From an uncultured Oxalobacteraceae bacterium (GTDB taxonomy: Bacteria; Pseudomonadota; Gammaproteobacteria; Burkholderiales; Burkholderiaceae_D), in contig CAITOF010000059.1 in assembly GCA_903893945.1 (NCBI GenBank), forward strand, positions 1 through 46,418: a stretch of DNA of 46,418 nt, given 5' to 3'. Shown here one piece after another: positions 36,860 to 45,053 of the stretch. The position numbers were made by a program, and so were the translations under genes. Position 1 is the first letter of the stretch, and each line of letters begins with the position of its first letter. The notes below the pieces were generated by a model. The model made no database searches. It worked only from the letters and a program-made list of their open reading frames with translations, and had not been told where the DNA came from.

Positions 36860-37891
36860 TTGAACCGACAACGCATCATTCCCCTGATAGTTATTGTTGC
36901 AGCACATTTTATGCTGCTGCAACTTATCAGCGGATTTCACATAAAAATTCCGACGCCAACCATCGTCATTCCGATCCAGATGATCAATGTGCCGCACATC
37001 ACAAAATTTGCCAAGGCGCCGGCTAACACCAGGGTTCAAAAAATTCTTCGGGCAGCGCCTGTCGTGCAGGACAGCATAACCGAAACCGTCACGCCAATTA
37101 CCGGGTCAACTGCCGCTGTCGCCGAGCAGGACGCCGAACCCGTCGTTCCGGCGGTCATTGAGCCCGTTGCCCCGGTAGCTCAGAACGTCCCGGATGAAAA
37201 ACCGGCAGCGACCGTGCTTATACAGCCGCCCCCTTCAGCGCGTTATGAACTGGATGTCGTTCGCACCGAGGTCAATGTCGCCAATCCTTATTACGGCTCA
37301 GGAGAAATCATATGGGAGCATGACGACAAAAACTACAAGATGAGCCTGGAAGTGGGTGTCGTTCTGTTATTTGCCAGAATACGCCTGTACACCATGCAAA
37401 GTGAAGGTACTCTGGGAGACGCCGGCATCAAACCGGAGACGATGACCGAAGCGCGGCGCGGACGGACTACGACCGTCACGCATTTTAATTATGATAACGA
37501 TACCATCTCCTTTTCAGCCAGCAGCAATACCGTGCCGATGTCGGAAGGCGCGCAGGACCGGGCGACAGTATTGATGCAGTTGGCCAGCATAGGCAATGCC
37601 GATGCAGCCCAATTTCAGCGCGGCAAGGAAATTACCATTCAGGTCGCTGAAGACAAAGAAGCCAATCCATTTTTATTTGTCGTACTGAATCAGGAGACGA
37701 TTGAAACAAAGTTAGGGCGAATCAGTGCCTGGCACATCGTCAGACCGCCTCGTCCCGGCAGCTATACCTCCCAACTCGATATCTGGGTTGCCCCCGAATT
37801 AAACTGGCTTCCAGTTCAGATTCGCAATACCGAAGTCAATGGTGCGATTACGACCCAAACCATACGAAAAATCATTACCGGATCAAAATAA
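36860..37891 (+). CDS. DUF3108 protein with TonB-like N-terminus
   Basis: A 343-residue periplasm-facing protein starting at TTG (36860); no in-frame ATG is available nearby and the ribosome-binding site is weak. A membrane helix (about 7-26, 'IPLIVIVAAHFMLLQLISG') is followed by a Pro/Val/Glu-rich linker (about 90-130, 'PVVPAVIEPVAPVAQNV') and a C-terminal DUF3108 domain ('ANPYYGSGEIIWEHDDKNYK', 'QDRATVLMQLASIGNADAAQF', 'LDIWVAPELNWLPVQIR'). Anchor plus proline-rich linker plus folded domain recalls TonB's layout without its sequence. The role is unknown. The stop overlaps the next DUF3108 gene (TAATG). Confidence 0.8.
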   Translation: MNRQRIIPLIVIVAAHFMLLQLISGFHIKIPTPTIVIPIQMINVPHITKFAKAPANTRVQKILRAAPVVQDSITETVTPITGSTAAVAEQDAEPVVPAVIEPVAPVAQNVPDEKPAATVLIQPPPSARYELDVVRTEVNVANPYYGSGEIIWEHDDKNYKMSLEVGVVLLFARIRLYTMQSEGTLGDAGIKPETMTEARRGRTTTVTHFNYDNDTISFSASSNTVPMSEGAQDRATVLMQLASIGNADAAQFQRGKEITIQVAEDKEANPFLFVVLNQETIETKLGRISAWHIVRPPRPGSYTSQLDIWVAPELNWLPVQIRNTEVNGAITTQTIRKIITGSK

Positions 37892-38721
37892 TGACATCAG
37901 CAAACACCCCCGCAACAAATCGGGCAATGACGTTCACCCGACACCGCGTCACCCTGGCCACTTTTATACTGGCACTGCTGGCCACAACCTCGGCACGGGC
38001 CGCCGACCACCCCGACATGCGCTATCCGACCAATCTGCCCCCGTCAGCGCAACTGCATTACACTATCAAGGCAGACCGTAGCGGTTTGACGCTGCTCGGC
38101 GAAGCCACCGTCAACTGGCAGCTCTCGGCGCCTGGCACCAGCCAGAGCTATCTGGTTAACACCGAAACCCGTGCTGCCCTGTTTGGAAAGATCATGCAGG
38201 CCGACAGCCGCGGTGTCATTGACACTTTTGGACTGGCCCCTGCAGAATACGATGAAAAGCCACGCAACAAACCCGGAACACAGACCCGCTTTGATCGCGA
38301 CGCAAAACAGATTACGTTTTCAGAATCAAAGGAAACCTATCCGCTTGCCGGTGGCGAACAGGACCGAACCAGCGTGGTGTGGCAACTGGTCAGCATGGCA
38401 CGTGCTGCACCGAAAAAATTTGTCCCGAAATCAGAATGGAACTTTTTTGTCGCAGGGCGGCGCGATGCTGAAAAGTGGACGTTTACGGTTGAAGAGAAAG
38501 TGACATTGGCGACCCCTTTGGGCACTATGGCGACCGTACACGTCGTCAAGGCGCCCCCGCCCGACTCAAAAGATCAACGCGTGGATATCTGGCTGGCTCC
38601 CAGTCTCGAATGGTATCCGGTGCGACTTAAATTCAGTGACGCTGACGGCGATACGATCGATCAGCGCCTGGATCAGATTAAAAACAATCCACTACCACAG
38701 GAACAGGTGAGCAACCCATGA
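37891..38721 (+). CDS. Secreted DUF3108 protein
   Basis: A 276-residue paralogue of the preceding gene, with a signal peptide (about 21-44, ending 'TSARA') instead of a long anchor and linker. The DUF3108 domain is plain: '[22 protein letters not shown]', '[21 protein letters not shown]', '[19 protein letters not shown]', '[23 protein letters not shown]'. The start shares one base with the previous stop and the end overlaps queC by four bases, so the three are translationally coupled. Function unknown; DUF3108 proteins are envelope-linked beta-rich proteins. Confidence 0.83.
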   Translation: MTSANTPATNRAMTFTRHRVTLATFILALLATTSARAADHPDMRYPTNLPPSAQLHYTIKADRSGLTLLGEATVNWQLSAPGTSQSYLVNTETRAALFGKIMQADSRGVIDTFGLAPAEYDEKPRNKPGTQTRFDRDAKQITFSESKETYPLAGGEQDRTSVVWQLVSMARAAPKKFVPKSEWNFFVAGRRDAEKWTFTVEEKVTLATPLGTMATVHVVKAPPPDSKDQRVDIWLAPSLEWYPVRLKFSDADGDTIDQRLDQIKNNPLPQEQVSNP

Positions 38722-39428
38722 AATCTTCGGCATTAGTACTGTTTTCTGGCGGTCAGGATTCGACGACCTGTCTGGCCTGGGCATTGAATAATTATGAACA
38801 CGTTGAGACTATCGGCTTTGACTATCGCCAGCGTCATGATATTGAACTGACCACGCGTCCCACGCTGCGTGAAAAAATTGTTCGCATCAACCCGTTATGG
38901 TCAAAACGTCTGGGTTCGGATCATCTGATCGATCTGTCACTGATTTCAACGTTATCTGAGACGGCGATGACATCGGAAATTGAAATCGCCATGCAGGATA
39001 ACGGATTGCCCAATACGTTTGTTCCGGGCCGAAATCTGCTTTTTTTTACTGTTGCTGCAACGCTCGCCTTCCGGCGCGGACTGACTACGCTGGTCGGTGG
39101 CATGTGTGAAACCGATTTTTCCGGTTATCCCGACTGCAGGGACGACACCATCAAGGCTTTGCAGGTGGCCCTGAATCTGGGCATGAATACGCGCATCAAT
39201 CTGGCGACGCCGCTAATGTGGCTGGACAAATCACAGACCTGGAAGCTGGCACAGGATCTGGGCGGGTCCGAATTACTGAATCTGATTCGTAATGATACCC
39301 ATACCTGCTATCTGGGCGAACGGGGCGTCCGACACGACTGGGGCTATGGTTGTGAATCCTGTCCGGCGTGCGTGTTACGGGCCAACGGCTACAAAAAGTT
39401 TCTGCAGGGGTCCGACGCGTCGACATGA
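38718..39428 (+). CDS. queC: 7-cyano-7-deazaguanine synthase
   Basis: ATP-dependent conversion of carboxy-deazaguanine to preQ0 in queuosine synthesis. 236 residues: the PP-loop '[14 protein letters not shown]' (8-21), '[18 protein letters not shown]', '[13 protein letters not shown]', and zinc cysteines in 'THTCYLGE', '[16 protein letters not shown]'. Its start overlaps the DUF3108 stop (ATGA). No preQ1 riboswitch-like leader can be seen, as expected for the third gene of an operon. No other que genes are in the window. Confidence 0.95.
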   Translation: MKSSALVLFSGGQDSTTCLAWALNNYEHVETIGFDYRQRHDIELTTRPTLREKIVRINPLWSKRLGSDHLIDLSLISTLSETAMTSEIEIAMQDNGLPNTFVPGRNLLFFTVAATLAFRRGLTTLVGGMCETDFSGYPDCRDDTIKALQVALNLGMNTRINLATPLMWLDKSQTWKLAQDLGGSELLNLIRNDTHTCYLGERGVRHDWGYGCESCPACVLRANGYKKFLQGSDAST

Positions 39429-39460
39429 CAGGCCTGGGTCGAACCGCCTGGCTGCCGGTT

Positions 39461-39955
39461 TCAGTGAATACGGAAACGACCACCGATTCCAATACTTAAC
39501 CCTATACCGCCGACCCAGGGATAACCATACACAGGCGAATAGTAGGGATAGGGACCGTAAGGATAGTAGGGCGCATAGTACGGATTGTAGGCATACGCCG
39601 GTGCTGGCGCCTGAAGATACACCACCGCAGGCGTAGTTGATGGCAGATAGACCGGCGCTGACTGCTGCGCCTGCTGCTGGGGTTGGGGCTGTTGCGGTTG
39701 TTGTTGCGGTTGTTGTTGCGGTTGTTGTTGCGGCGCCGGTTGCGAATTGGAGGTACCGGGCGGTGCCGTTGTGACCACATTAGTCGGAGCCACATAGTTA
39801 CTGGGCTGCATGCCGACATACTGACCATTTACGTAAGTGGGCAACACGGAACTCGTCATTCGGTACCCGATGGGCTGTGGTGGCGCGACGACGCAGGCGC
39901 TCATCAGGAGCGAACCAGCGGCGACGGCAACAGAATTGAACAGAACGGATTTCAT
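39461..39955 (-). CDS. Gln/Pro-repeat lipoprotein, function unknown
   Basis: A 164-residue putative lipoprotein. The signal peptide has a reasonable lipobox ('LLMSAC', Cys21). Residues about 74-97 are a Q/P repeat (QQQP units) encoded by a perfect 12-bp tandem repeat at 39697-39732, and the C-terminal third is Tyr/Pro-rich ('APAYAYNPYYAPYYPYGPYPYY') before a short glycine-rich end 'GIGLSIGIGGRFRIH'. GAGG lies five bases before the ATG. Similar Tyr/Pro-rich small lipoproteins are common in Burkholderiales, but I recognise no function. It converges on queC. Confidence 0.7.
   Translation of the reverse strand: MKSVLFNSVAVAAGSLLMSACVVAPPQPIGYRMTSSVLPTYVNGQYVGMQPSNYVAPTNVVTTAPPGTSNSQPAPQQQPQQQPQQQPQQPQPQQQAQQSAPVYLPSTTPAVVYLQAPAPAYAYNPYYAPYYPYGPYPYYSPVYGYPWVGGIGLSIGIGGRFRIH
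39697..39732. repeat. Three perfect copies of a 12-bp coding repeat
   Basis: GTTGTTGTTGCG three times in tandem (39697-39708, 39709-39720, 39721-39732), with a partial copy at 39691-39696. Each unit encodes four residues, so unit gain or loss would stay in frame. Confidence 0.85.
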
Positions 39956-40040
39956 ATTTACCTCAGTGGAGTGCGCTAAAGTTCACACTATATTCCTTTT
40001 TTTTCTTCGTAGAGTAGCTGTTACAGGTCATTTCATTGTT

Positions 40041-41426
40041 TTACTTTCCTATACAAAACCGTGAAAATATAACGCCGAGCAGATCATCAGAACTGAATTC
40101 GCCGGTAATGCTGTTCAGCCTGTCTTGTGTTAATCGCAATTCTTCGGCAAACAGATCCAGCGCCTGATCATTTTGCGCCGCGTGCCCGGCTGCGTGCTCC
40201 AGATGCTGATAAGCGAGTTGCAGTGCCTGCAGATGCCGTTCCCTTGCCATAAACAGCGATTCACCGGTCTGTTGCCATCCGGCGATGCGCAACAGTTCGT
40301 TGCGCAGCAGATCGATGCCGTAATGCTCATGAGCCGACACATAAATGTGGGTCGCTTCGGGCGACACATCGATTGCGGCCTGATGGCCTGACAGATCAAT
40401 TTTATTCCAGACACGGATCACCGGAACATCCGCGGGAAAACGTTCTTCAATCAGTTCGTCGTCTTTGGTCGGACCTCGGCCGGCATCCATCAGATGAATG
40501 ATGACGTCCGCTTTGGCCACTTCATTCCAGGTGCGTTCGATACCAATCCGTTCGACCACATCGATGGTTTCCAGGCCGATTGCTTCGCGTATGCCGGCGG
40601 TATCTATCACATTCAGCGGTACACCCTCAATATGTATGGTTTGCACCACCTTGTCGCGCGTGGTACCGGCGATCGGTGTGACGATGGCGATATCATCGCC
40701 TGCCAGTGCATTTAACAGTGACGACTTTCCCACATTGGGCTGGCCAGCCAGTACAACATTTAAACCGTTGCGCAACAGGGCTCCCTGCGCTGCCTGTTCG
40801 ACCACTTTCCCCAATGACTGCCGGATTCGGTCGAGTTGGCCGCGCGCATCGGATTTTTCCAGAAAATCAATTTCCTCTTCCGGAAAATCAAGTGTTGCTT
40901 CAACCAGCATGCGCAATTGCACGACCTGATCCACCAGCACATGAATCACTCTCGAAAAGGCTCCGGACAGGGACAGCGAGGCGGATTTTACTGCGGCTTC
41001 GGTTGCCGCTTCAATCAGATCGGCTACGGCTTCAGCCTGTGCCAGATCAAGTTTATCGTTTAAAAATGCACGCTGCGTAAATTCACCGGGCTCAGCCAGG
41101 CGCAGGCCGATATCCTGACCCGCCGCAAGGCAGCGTGACAACAACATCTGCAGCACAATGGGTCCACCATGCCCCTGCAATTCGAGGACATCCTGGCCCG
41201 TGTACGAATGGGGCGCTTTGAAATAAATGGCCAGACCCTGGTCAATAACGGATCCGTCTGCATCCAGAAAGGGCAGGTAGGTTGCGACTCGTGGCGCCAA
41301 TACATAGTCCGGGAAAAGTGCTGCCAGCAGCGAGCTCAGGTCGTTCCCTGAAACGCGCACCACGCCTATCCCCCCGCGTCCTGGCGCAGTGGCGATTGCA
41401 GCAATGGGTGAAGATTGGGTTAGCAT
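40041..41426 (-). CDS. mnmE: tRNA modification GTPase MnmE
   Basis: With MnmG it installs the cmnm5 modification on wobble uridine of several tRNAs. 461 residues: N-terminal folate-binding domain beginning '[21 protein letters not shown]', a helical domain split around a GTPase domain with G1 '[14 protein letters not shown]', G2/G3 '[10 protein letters not shown]' and 'DTAGIRE', G4 'NKID', and the C-terminal 'FCIGK' with the catalytic-site cysteine. Weak ribosome-binding site, GAGG ten bases before the ATG. It is separated from yidC by a strong terminator, so it has its own promoter. Confidence 0.97.
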   Translation of the reverse strand: MLTQSSPIAAIATAPGRGGIGVVRVSGNDLSSLLAALFPDYVLAPRVATYLPFLDADGSVIDQGLAIYFKAPHSYTGQDVLELQGHGGPIVLQMLLSRCLAAGQDIGLRLAEPGEFTQRAFLNDKLDLAQAEAVADLIEAATEAAVKSASLSLSGAFSRVIHVLVDQVVQLRMLVEATLDFPEEEIDFLEKSDARGQLDRIRQSLGKVVEQAAQGALLRNGLNVVLAGQPNVGKSSLLNALAGDDIAIVTPIAGTTRDKVVQTIHIEGVPLNVIDTAGIREAIGLETIDVVERIGIERTWNEVAKADVIIHLMDAGRGPTKDDELIEERFPADVPVIRVWNKIDLSGHQAAIDVSPEATHIYVSAHEHYGIDLLRNELLRIAGWQQTGESLFMARERHLQALQLAYQHLEHAAGHAAQNDQALDLFAEELRLTQDRLNSITGEFSSDDLLGVIFSRFCIGK

Positions 41427-41493
41427 GGTCTGACTACCTCATGGACATACGCTGTAAAGTGTAGGTGGAGATTTCATTCAATGGAAGTGAAAC

Positions 41494-41525
41494 AAAAAAG
41501 CCTGCATCGTTTTGCAGGCTTTTTT
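41494..41525. terminator. Strong bidirectional terminator between yidC and mnmE
   Basis: AAAAAAGCCTGCA (41494-41506) and TGCAGGCTTTTTT (41513-41525) form a perfect stem with a 6-base loop, with T-runs on both strands. It ends the rpmH–rnpA–yidD–yidC transcript on the minus strand. Confidence 0.93.
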
Positions 41526-41546
41526 ACAACGTGCAGCTCTGATCTA

Positions 41547-43262
41547 TCAGGTGGGTTTGGCCACCGCCAGATTTTTCGTAATGACCCACTGTTGAGCGAT
41601 TGATAAAACGTTATTAATCACCCAATACAGCACCAGTCCCGACGGGAAGAAGAAAAACATCACCGAAAAAACGAGTGGCATGATCAACATCATCTTGGCC
41701 TGCACGGGGTCAGCCGGAGCCGGATTCAATTTGGTCTGGATAAACATGCTGACTGCCATGAGCACCGGCAAAATCAGGAACGGGTCCGGCGTTGACAGGT
41801 CATGTATCCATCCCAGCCAGGGAGCGTTGCGCAGTTCGACGCTGGCCAGTACCACCGAATACAGCGCCATGAATACCGGTGTCTGAATCAGAATGGGCAA
41901 GCAGCCGCCCAGGGGATTGACCTTTTCCGTCCGGTACAGCTCCATCATGGCCTGATTCATTTTTTGCGGATCCTCTTTATGCTGCTCACGAATCGCCGTC
42001 ATTTTCGGAGTCAGCAATTTCATCTTGCCCATGCTGCGGAAACTGGCGGCCGACAGGGGGAAAAACGCCAGCTTGATCACCAGAGTCAGGACAATAATCG
42101 TCCAGCCCCAGTTGCCCAACAGGTTATGAATGGCATCCATCAACCAGAACACGGGCTTGGCAACGATGGACGTCCACCCATAATCTTTGGTCAGATAAAA
42201 TCCGGGCGCGACTTTTTCCAGGATCGATGTCACCAGGGGACCGGAGTAGATCTGTGCCTTCAGGGTCTGGGTTGCGCCCGGTGCCAGGGTGTCCATGGCT
42301 ACCAGGCTGCCTACCGCGTACAGGTTGGTGTCGACTTTTTTGGTGAACATTTCACGCTGCGCGTTGGCCTCGGGAATAATGCCAGACACAAAGTAATGCT
42401 GGATCATGGCAATCCAGCCGTTGTCCGCCTTATCCACCTGGATTTTTGATCCCTTTTCGATTTTATCGAAAGTCAGGGTCTGAAATTTTTCCTGTTCGGT
42501 GTAGATCGCGGGGCCGGTAAAGGTGCTGTAGAAACGCGATTCACCATCCAGCTTGCTGCCATCACGGACCAGTTGCATATAGACAGTGGGGGTAACTGAG
42601 GCCGCCGACCCATTAACGATCTGATGGGTTAATCCGATCGAATACGATCCCTTGTTGAAGGTATATGTTTTAACCAGTTTCACACCGTTCTGTTCCGCTT
42701 CCAGCACAACCTGTATCTGGTCAGACGCGTCCAGGTTCCGCGGGCCCGGCTGCACTGCAAACACGGAGCGGTGATTGGGTAACGGCAGATGACCTGCTGA
42801 CACATCCAACAAACCGGATTGCGCCAGATAAGTGCGTTTGTCACTGCGGTCAAACAAAACAACGTTGGGTGCATCGCTTCGTTTCGTGGGCGACAGAAAC
42901 AGGGCTTTCCAGCCGCTGCCAAAGGTTGTATCGAGATCCTCTTTCTGATTGAGCAGTTCCAGATGGATCAGTTCGCCGCCGACAGTATCAATTTCTGCTT
43001 TAAACAAATCGGTGTGGACGGTAATTATTTCGCCTTTGGCAGGTTCTGCCGCTGTATTGGCCGGCAACCCATTCTGGGCGATCTGGGCGGTTGCATCGCC
43101 GCTGACCGGATTAGGGGTTCGTGTTTTTGGCGTGTCGGTCCTGCTTACCTGCGCCGTGTTCGGGAAAAACATGGAGGGTCTTCCGTTAAAGGTCTGCCAA
43201 CGTTCCCACAACAGCAGCAACGACATTAAGAAAACGATCCACAGGACAATACGCTTATTCAT
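41547..43262 (-). CDS. yidC: Membrane protein insertase YidC
   Basis: Inserts and folds inner-membrane proteins, alone or with SecYEG. 571 residues: a first membrane helix (5-22), a large periplasmic domain (about 60-350), then a five-helix core with the conserved 'YGWTSIVAKPVFWLMDAIHNLLGNWGW' region, the positively charged groove sequence in 'FRSMGKMKLLTPKMTAIREQ' and 'NPLGGCLPILIQTPVFMALY'. Length and layout fit gamma/beta YidC. It follows yidD by 18 bp. Confidence 0.97.
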   Translation of the reverse strand: MNKRIVLWIVFLMSLLLLWERWQTFNGRPSMFFPNTAQVSRTDTPKTRTPNPVSGDATAQIAQNGLPANTAAEPAKGEIITVHTDLFKAEIDTVGGELIHLELLNQKEDLDTTFGSGWKALFLSPTKRSDAPNVVLFDRSDKRTYLAQSGLLDVSAGHLPLPNHRSVFAVQPGPRNLDASDQIQVVLEAEQNGVKLVKTYTFNKGSYSIGLTHQIVNGSAASVTPTVYMQLVRDGSKLDGESRFYSTFTGPAIYTEQEKFQTLTFDKIEKGSKIQVDKADNGWIAMIQHYFVSGIIPEANAQREMFTKKVDTNLYAVGSLVAMDTLAPGATQTLKAQIYSGPLVTSILEKVAPGFYLTKDYGWTSIVAKPVFWLMDAIHNLLGNWGWTIIVLTLVIKLAFFPLSAASFRSMGKMKLLTPKMTAIREQHKEDPQKMNQAMMELYRTEKVNPLGGCLPILIQTPVFMALYSVVLASVELRNAPWLGWIHDLSTPDPFLILPVLMAVSMFIQTKLNPAPADPVQAKMMLIMPLVFSVMFFFFPSGLVLYWVINNVLSIAQQWVITKNLAVAKPT

Positions 43263-43280
43263 AAATGCAATCCAATTGAC

Positions 43281-43658
43281 TTATTCGATGGTGAAATAGG
43301 GCTGGTTTGACGCCGGTTTATTGGCTACGTGTTTCAGTACTCTGGCATGGTTGTCTTGCGCCATGCCCAGCGGTGTGACGGAATCAACGCGCGCCAATTT
43401 TAATCGGGTTTGCGATGTGTCGCACGGCGCCTGTGCGCAGGTGCCCGCTTCTGGCACGAGATCAACACCACCCGGATGCCAGGGATGGCATTTGCAGACG
43501 CGCCGACCTGCCAGAAGGGTGCCTTTAATGACACCGTGCCGGCGTATGGCAATATCGGCATAATTGGAACAACTCGGATAAAAACGGCAATTCTGTCCAA
43601 GAAAAGGACTGATAGTGAGTTTGTAGGCACGCAACATAAACAGAAACAGTGACTTCAT
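43281..43658 (-). CDS. yidD: Membrane-protein insertion efficiency factor YidD
   Basis: A small protein that helps YidC-dependent insertion. The 75-residue core is typical: 'RAYKLTISPFLGQNCRFYPSCSNYA' segments with 'CRFYPSCS' cysteines, then 'GVIKGTLLAGRRVCKCHPWHPGGVD'. The total of 125 residues is longer than the usual 70-90; the C-terminal 45 residues are unlike the family core. Its ATG overlaps the rnpA stop by four bases. Confidence 0.92.
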   Translation of the reverse strand: MKSLFLFMLRAYKLTISPFLGQNCRFYPSCSNYADIAIRRHGVIKGTLLAGRRVCKCHPWHPGGVDLVPEAGTCAQAPCDTSQTRLKLARVDSVTPLGMAQDNHARVLKHVANKPASNQPYFTIE

Positions 43659-44092
43659 CCCGGCATTCCTTTAACGCTCTCCGATTGACTGAACGACTTA
43701 TCTGCCGATTGGGACAGACTGTTCCATGTGGACGAACTGGCAAACAGACTGGCCACTTCACGTGACAGAACGGCTTGCAGAGCGGCGCTGCAGGCCGGTT
43801 CGGACTTGTTATTGAGCGATTTTGACAGACGCACAACACAATCCAGACCGATTGTTTTCAGCAGTTCCGAGTCGCGAAAACCTTCCCGGACTGCACGCTT
43901 TACAGCATTTCTGGTCACGGCGCGCGGCGCCAGTCGCTTGGCCACTACCACCCCCAAACGCGCAAATGGTAACAGATTGGGGCGCGCATACAGGACCAGA
44001 TGCGGCGTTTTGAAAACCGGCTTCAAACGAAAAACGGATGAAAACTCATCCGTTTTAACGATACGACGTGTACGCTCAAAGTTGCCAGTCAT
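43655..44092 (-). CDS. rnpA: Ribonuclease P protein component
   Basis: Protein subunit of RNase P, helping the catalytic RNA bind pre-tRNA. 145 residues from MTGNFERTRR (44092); a GTG 18 codons upstream is a weaker alternative and neither start has a clear ribosome-binding site. The core shows 'RRIVKTDEFSSVFR', 'ARLGVVVAKRLAPRAVTRNAVKRAVREGFR' and 'LDCVVRLSK', the RNA-binding 'RNR' motif appearing here as R-N-A-V-K-R. A perfect hairpin (44031-44056) lies inside the coding region over K13-F21. About 215 bp separate it from rpmH, wider than usual. Confidence 0.92.
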   Translation of the reverse strand: MTGNFERTRRIVKTDEFSSVFRLKPVFKTPHLVLYARPNLLPFARLGVVVAKRLAPRAVTRNAVKRAVREGFRDSELLKTIGLDCVVRLSKSLNNKSEPACSAALQAVLSREVASLFASSSTWNSLSQSADKSFSQSESVKGMPG

Positions 44093-44307
44093 GGATAGGT
44101 AATCTTCAGTACAACCTGGTCGCTGGATTGTCTCAAACTGCGCCACTACGACGCGTTACACGGTTACATTACCGGGGTGCAGCCAGCGCGTGCCAGAAAA
44201 CTGTATTGTGTAAATTGTTGCACGCAGCCAATCACGTACCGCAGAAATTACGTTTCGCCGGCGCGCTACCATGACGCGCTTCGACGTTGCGCTTCGACAA
44301 TAAATTC

Positions 44308-44442
44308 TTAAACGGCTAAACGCTTACGGCCTTTGGCACGGCGAGCATTTAATACGGCGCGACCGCCGCGGGTAGCCATACGGGCACGAAAGCCATGAGT
44401 GCGCTTGCGGCGTACGACGGAAGGTTGATAAGTACGTTTCAT
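44308..44442 (-). CDS. rpmH: 50S ribosomal protein L34
   Basis: A 44-residue, very basic ribosomal protein with the invariant start '[19 protein letters not shown]' and '[18 protein letters not shown]'. It lies between rnpA and dnaA, its standard position. GAG seven bases before the ATG serves as ribosome-binding site. A good promoter lies 116 bp upstream. Confidence 0.97.
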   Translation of the reverse strand: MKRTYQPSVVRRKRTHGFRARMATRGGRAVLNARRAKGRKRLAV

Positions 44443-44557
44443 GTTGGTCTCGCTAATCTAGCAAAAAGTCGGTTCAAATTAAGATTTACCGCACATTCCA
44501 TTCCATGGCTGCCTAAACGATCGACAGTGTTATGGAGCAAATGGCAGAGAACCTGCG

Positions 44558-44587
44558 ATTAGACAGCATTTTGACTGTTTTTGTCAA
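44558..44587 (-). promoter_or_regulatory. rpmH promoter
   Basis: On the minus strand TTGACA (44582-44587) and TCTAAT (44558-44563), 18 bp apart: a perfect -35 and a 5/6 -10. Confidence 0.6.
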
Positions 44588-44683
44588 GAAAAAACACAGG
44601 CATCGCTAATATACCGTGGGGTATTACGATAAGTTTAATGATCAGAAAAACAAGTCCGTGGACCAGCAGGGCCGAATATTGTC

Positions 44684-44692
44684 ATTTTCACA
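44684..44692 (+). promoter_or_regulatory. Near-consensus DnaA box
   Basis: ATTTTCACA matches TTWTNCACA at eight of nine positions. Confidence 0.4.
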
Positions 44693-44778
44693 CTTTTTTA
44701 AGGCAAGTTTGTTTATTGGACATGTTTAAATTGCTTCAGCAGATACAAAACAACGCCTAAAAAAATAAGCTGCCAGCC

Positions 44779-44787
44779 TGTGGATAA
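44779..44787 (-). promoter_or_regulatory. Perfect DnaA box
   Basis: TGTGGATAA, the reverse of TTATCCACA. It overlaps the -35 (TGGATA, 44781-44786) of the dnaA promoter candidate. Confidence 0.75.
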
Positions 44788-44809
44788 CTTTCCCGGTCGA
44801 GGTTAGAAT
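44781..44809 (+). promoter_or_regulatory. Candidate dnaA promoter
   Basis: TGGATA (44781-44786) and TAGAAT (44804-44809), exactly 17 bp apart. The -10 is good (5/6) and the -35 moderate (4/6). The implied 5' leader of about 240 nt is long. Confidence 0.4.
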
Positions 44810-45053
44810 ATCGGTTTAGTTTGCTGACGACGTTAGTAGATACCTTGGCAGATTTTGCCGGCAACGCTACAACTGGTTCGTTTTTGTACTCCGGCAGGTG
44901 TAGGGAGCGGCGATGAACCAACGATGAGCCAGCGCCATTCCATTTCAAAATGAATCCTCCGGGTGTGATGACCTGGCCTGACCGGTCCGGAGCGGATTTG
45001 TTCAGAGTGGAAGAACTACAGTCACTGCAACACAACTCACTTGATACGGATTC

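Larger units (their letters stand above)
44443..45053. other. rpmH–dnaA intergenic region, candidate oriC
   Basis: About 610 bases between divergent rpmH and dnaA, the usual place of the betaproteobacterial origin. It has one perfect DnaA box (44779-44787), one 8/9 match (ATTTTCACA, 44684-44692) and AT-rich patches around 44570-44590 and 44686-44715. Only two boxes are convincing, fewer than in a typical oriC. A minus-strand frame at 44757-45086 is not a gene. The region also holds the rpmH promoter and a dnaA promoter candidate. Confidence 0.5.

Noticed and set aside
39691..39732. Tandem repeat considered as a CRISPR-like array
   Set aside because: Units are 12 bp, contiguous and coding; no spacers. 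No CRISPR array was seen anywhere in the window.
41802..42449. 215-codon plus-strand frame opposite yidC
   Set aside because: Shadow; His/Gln-rich and without motifs.
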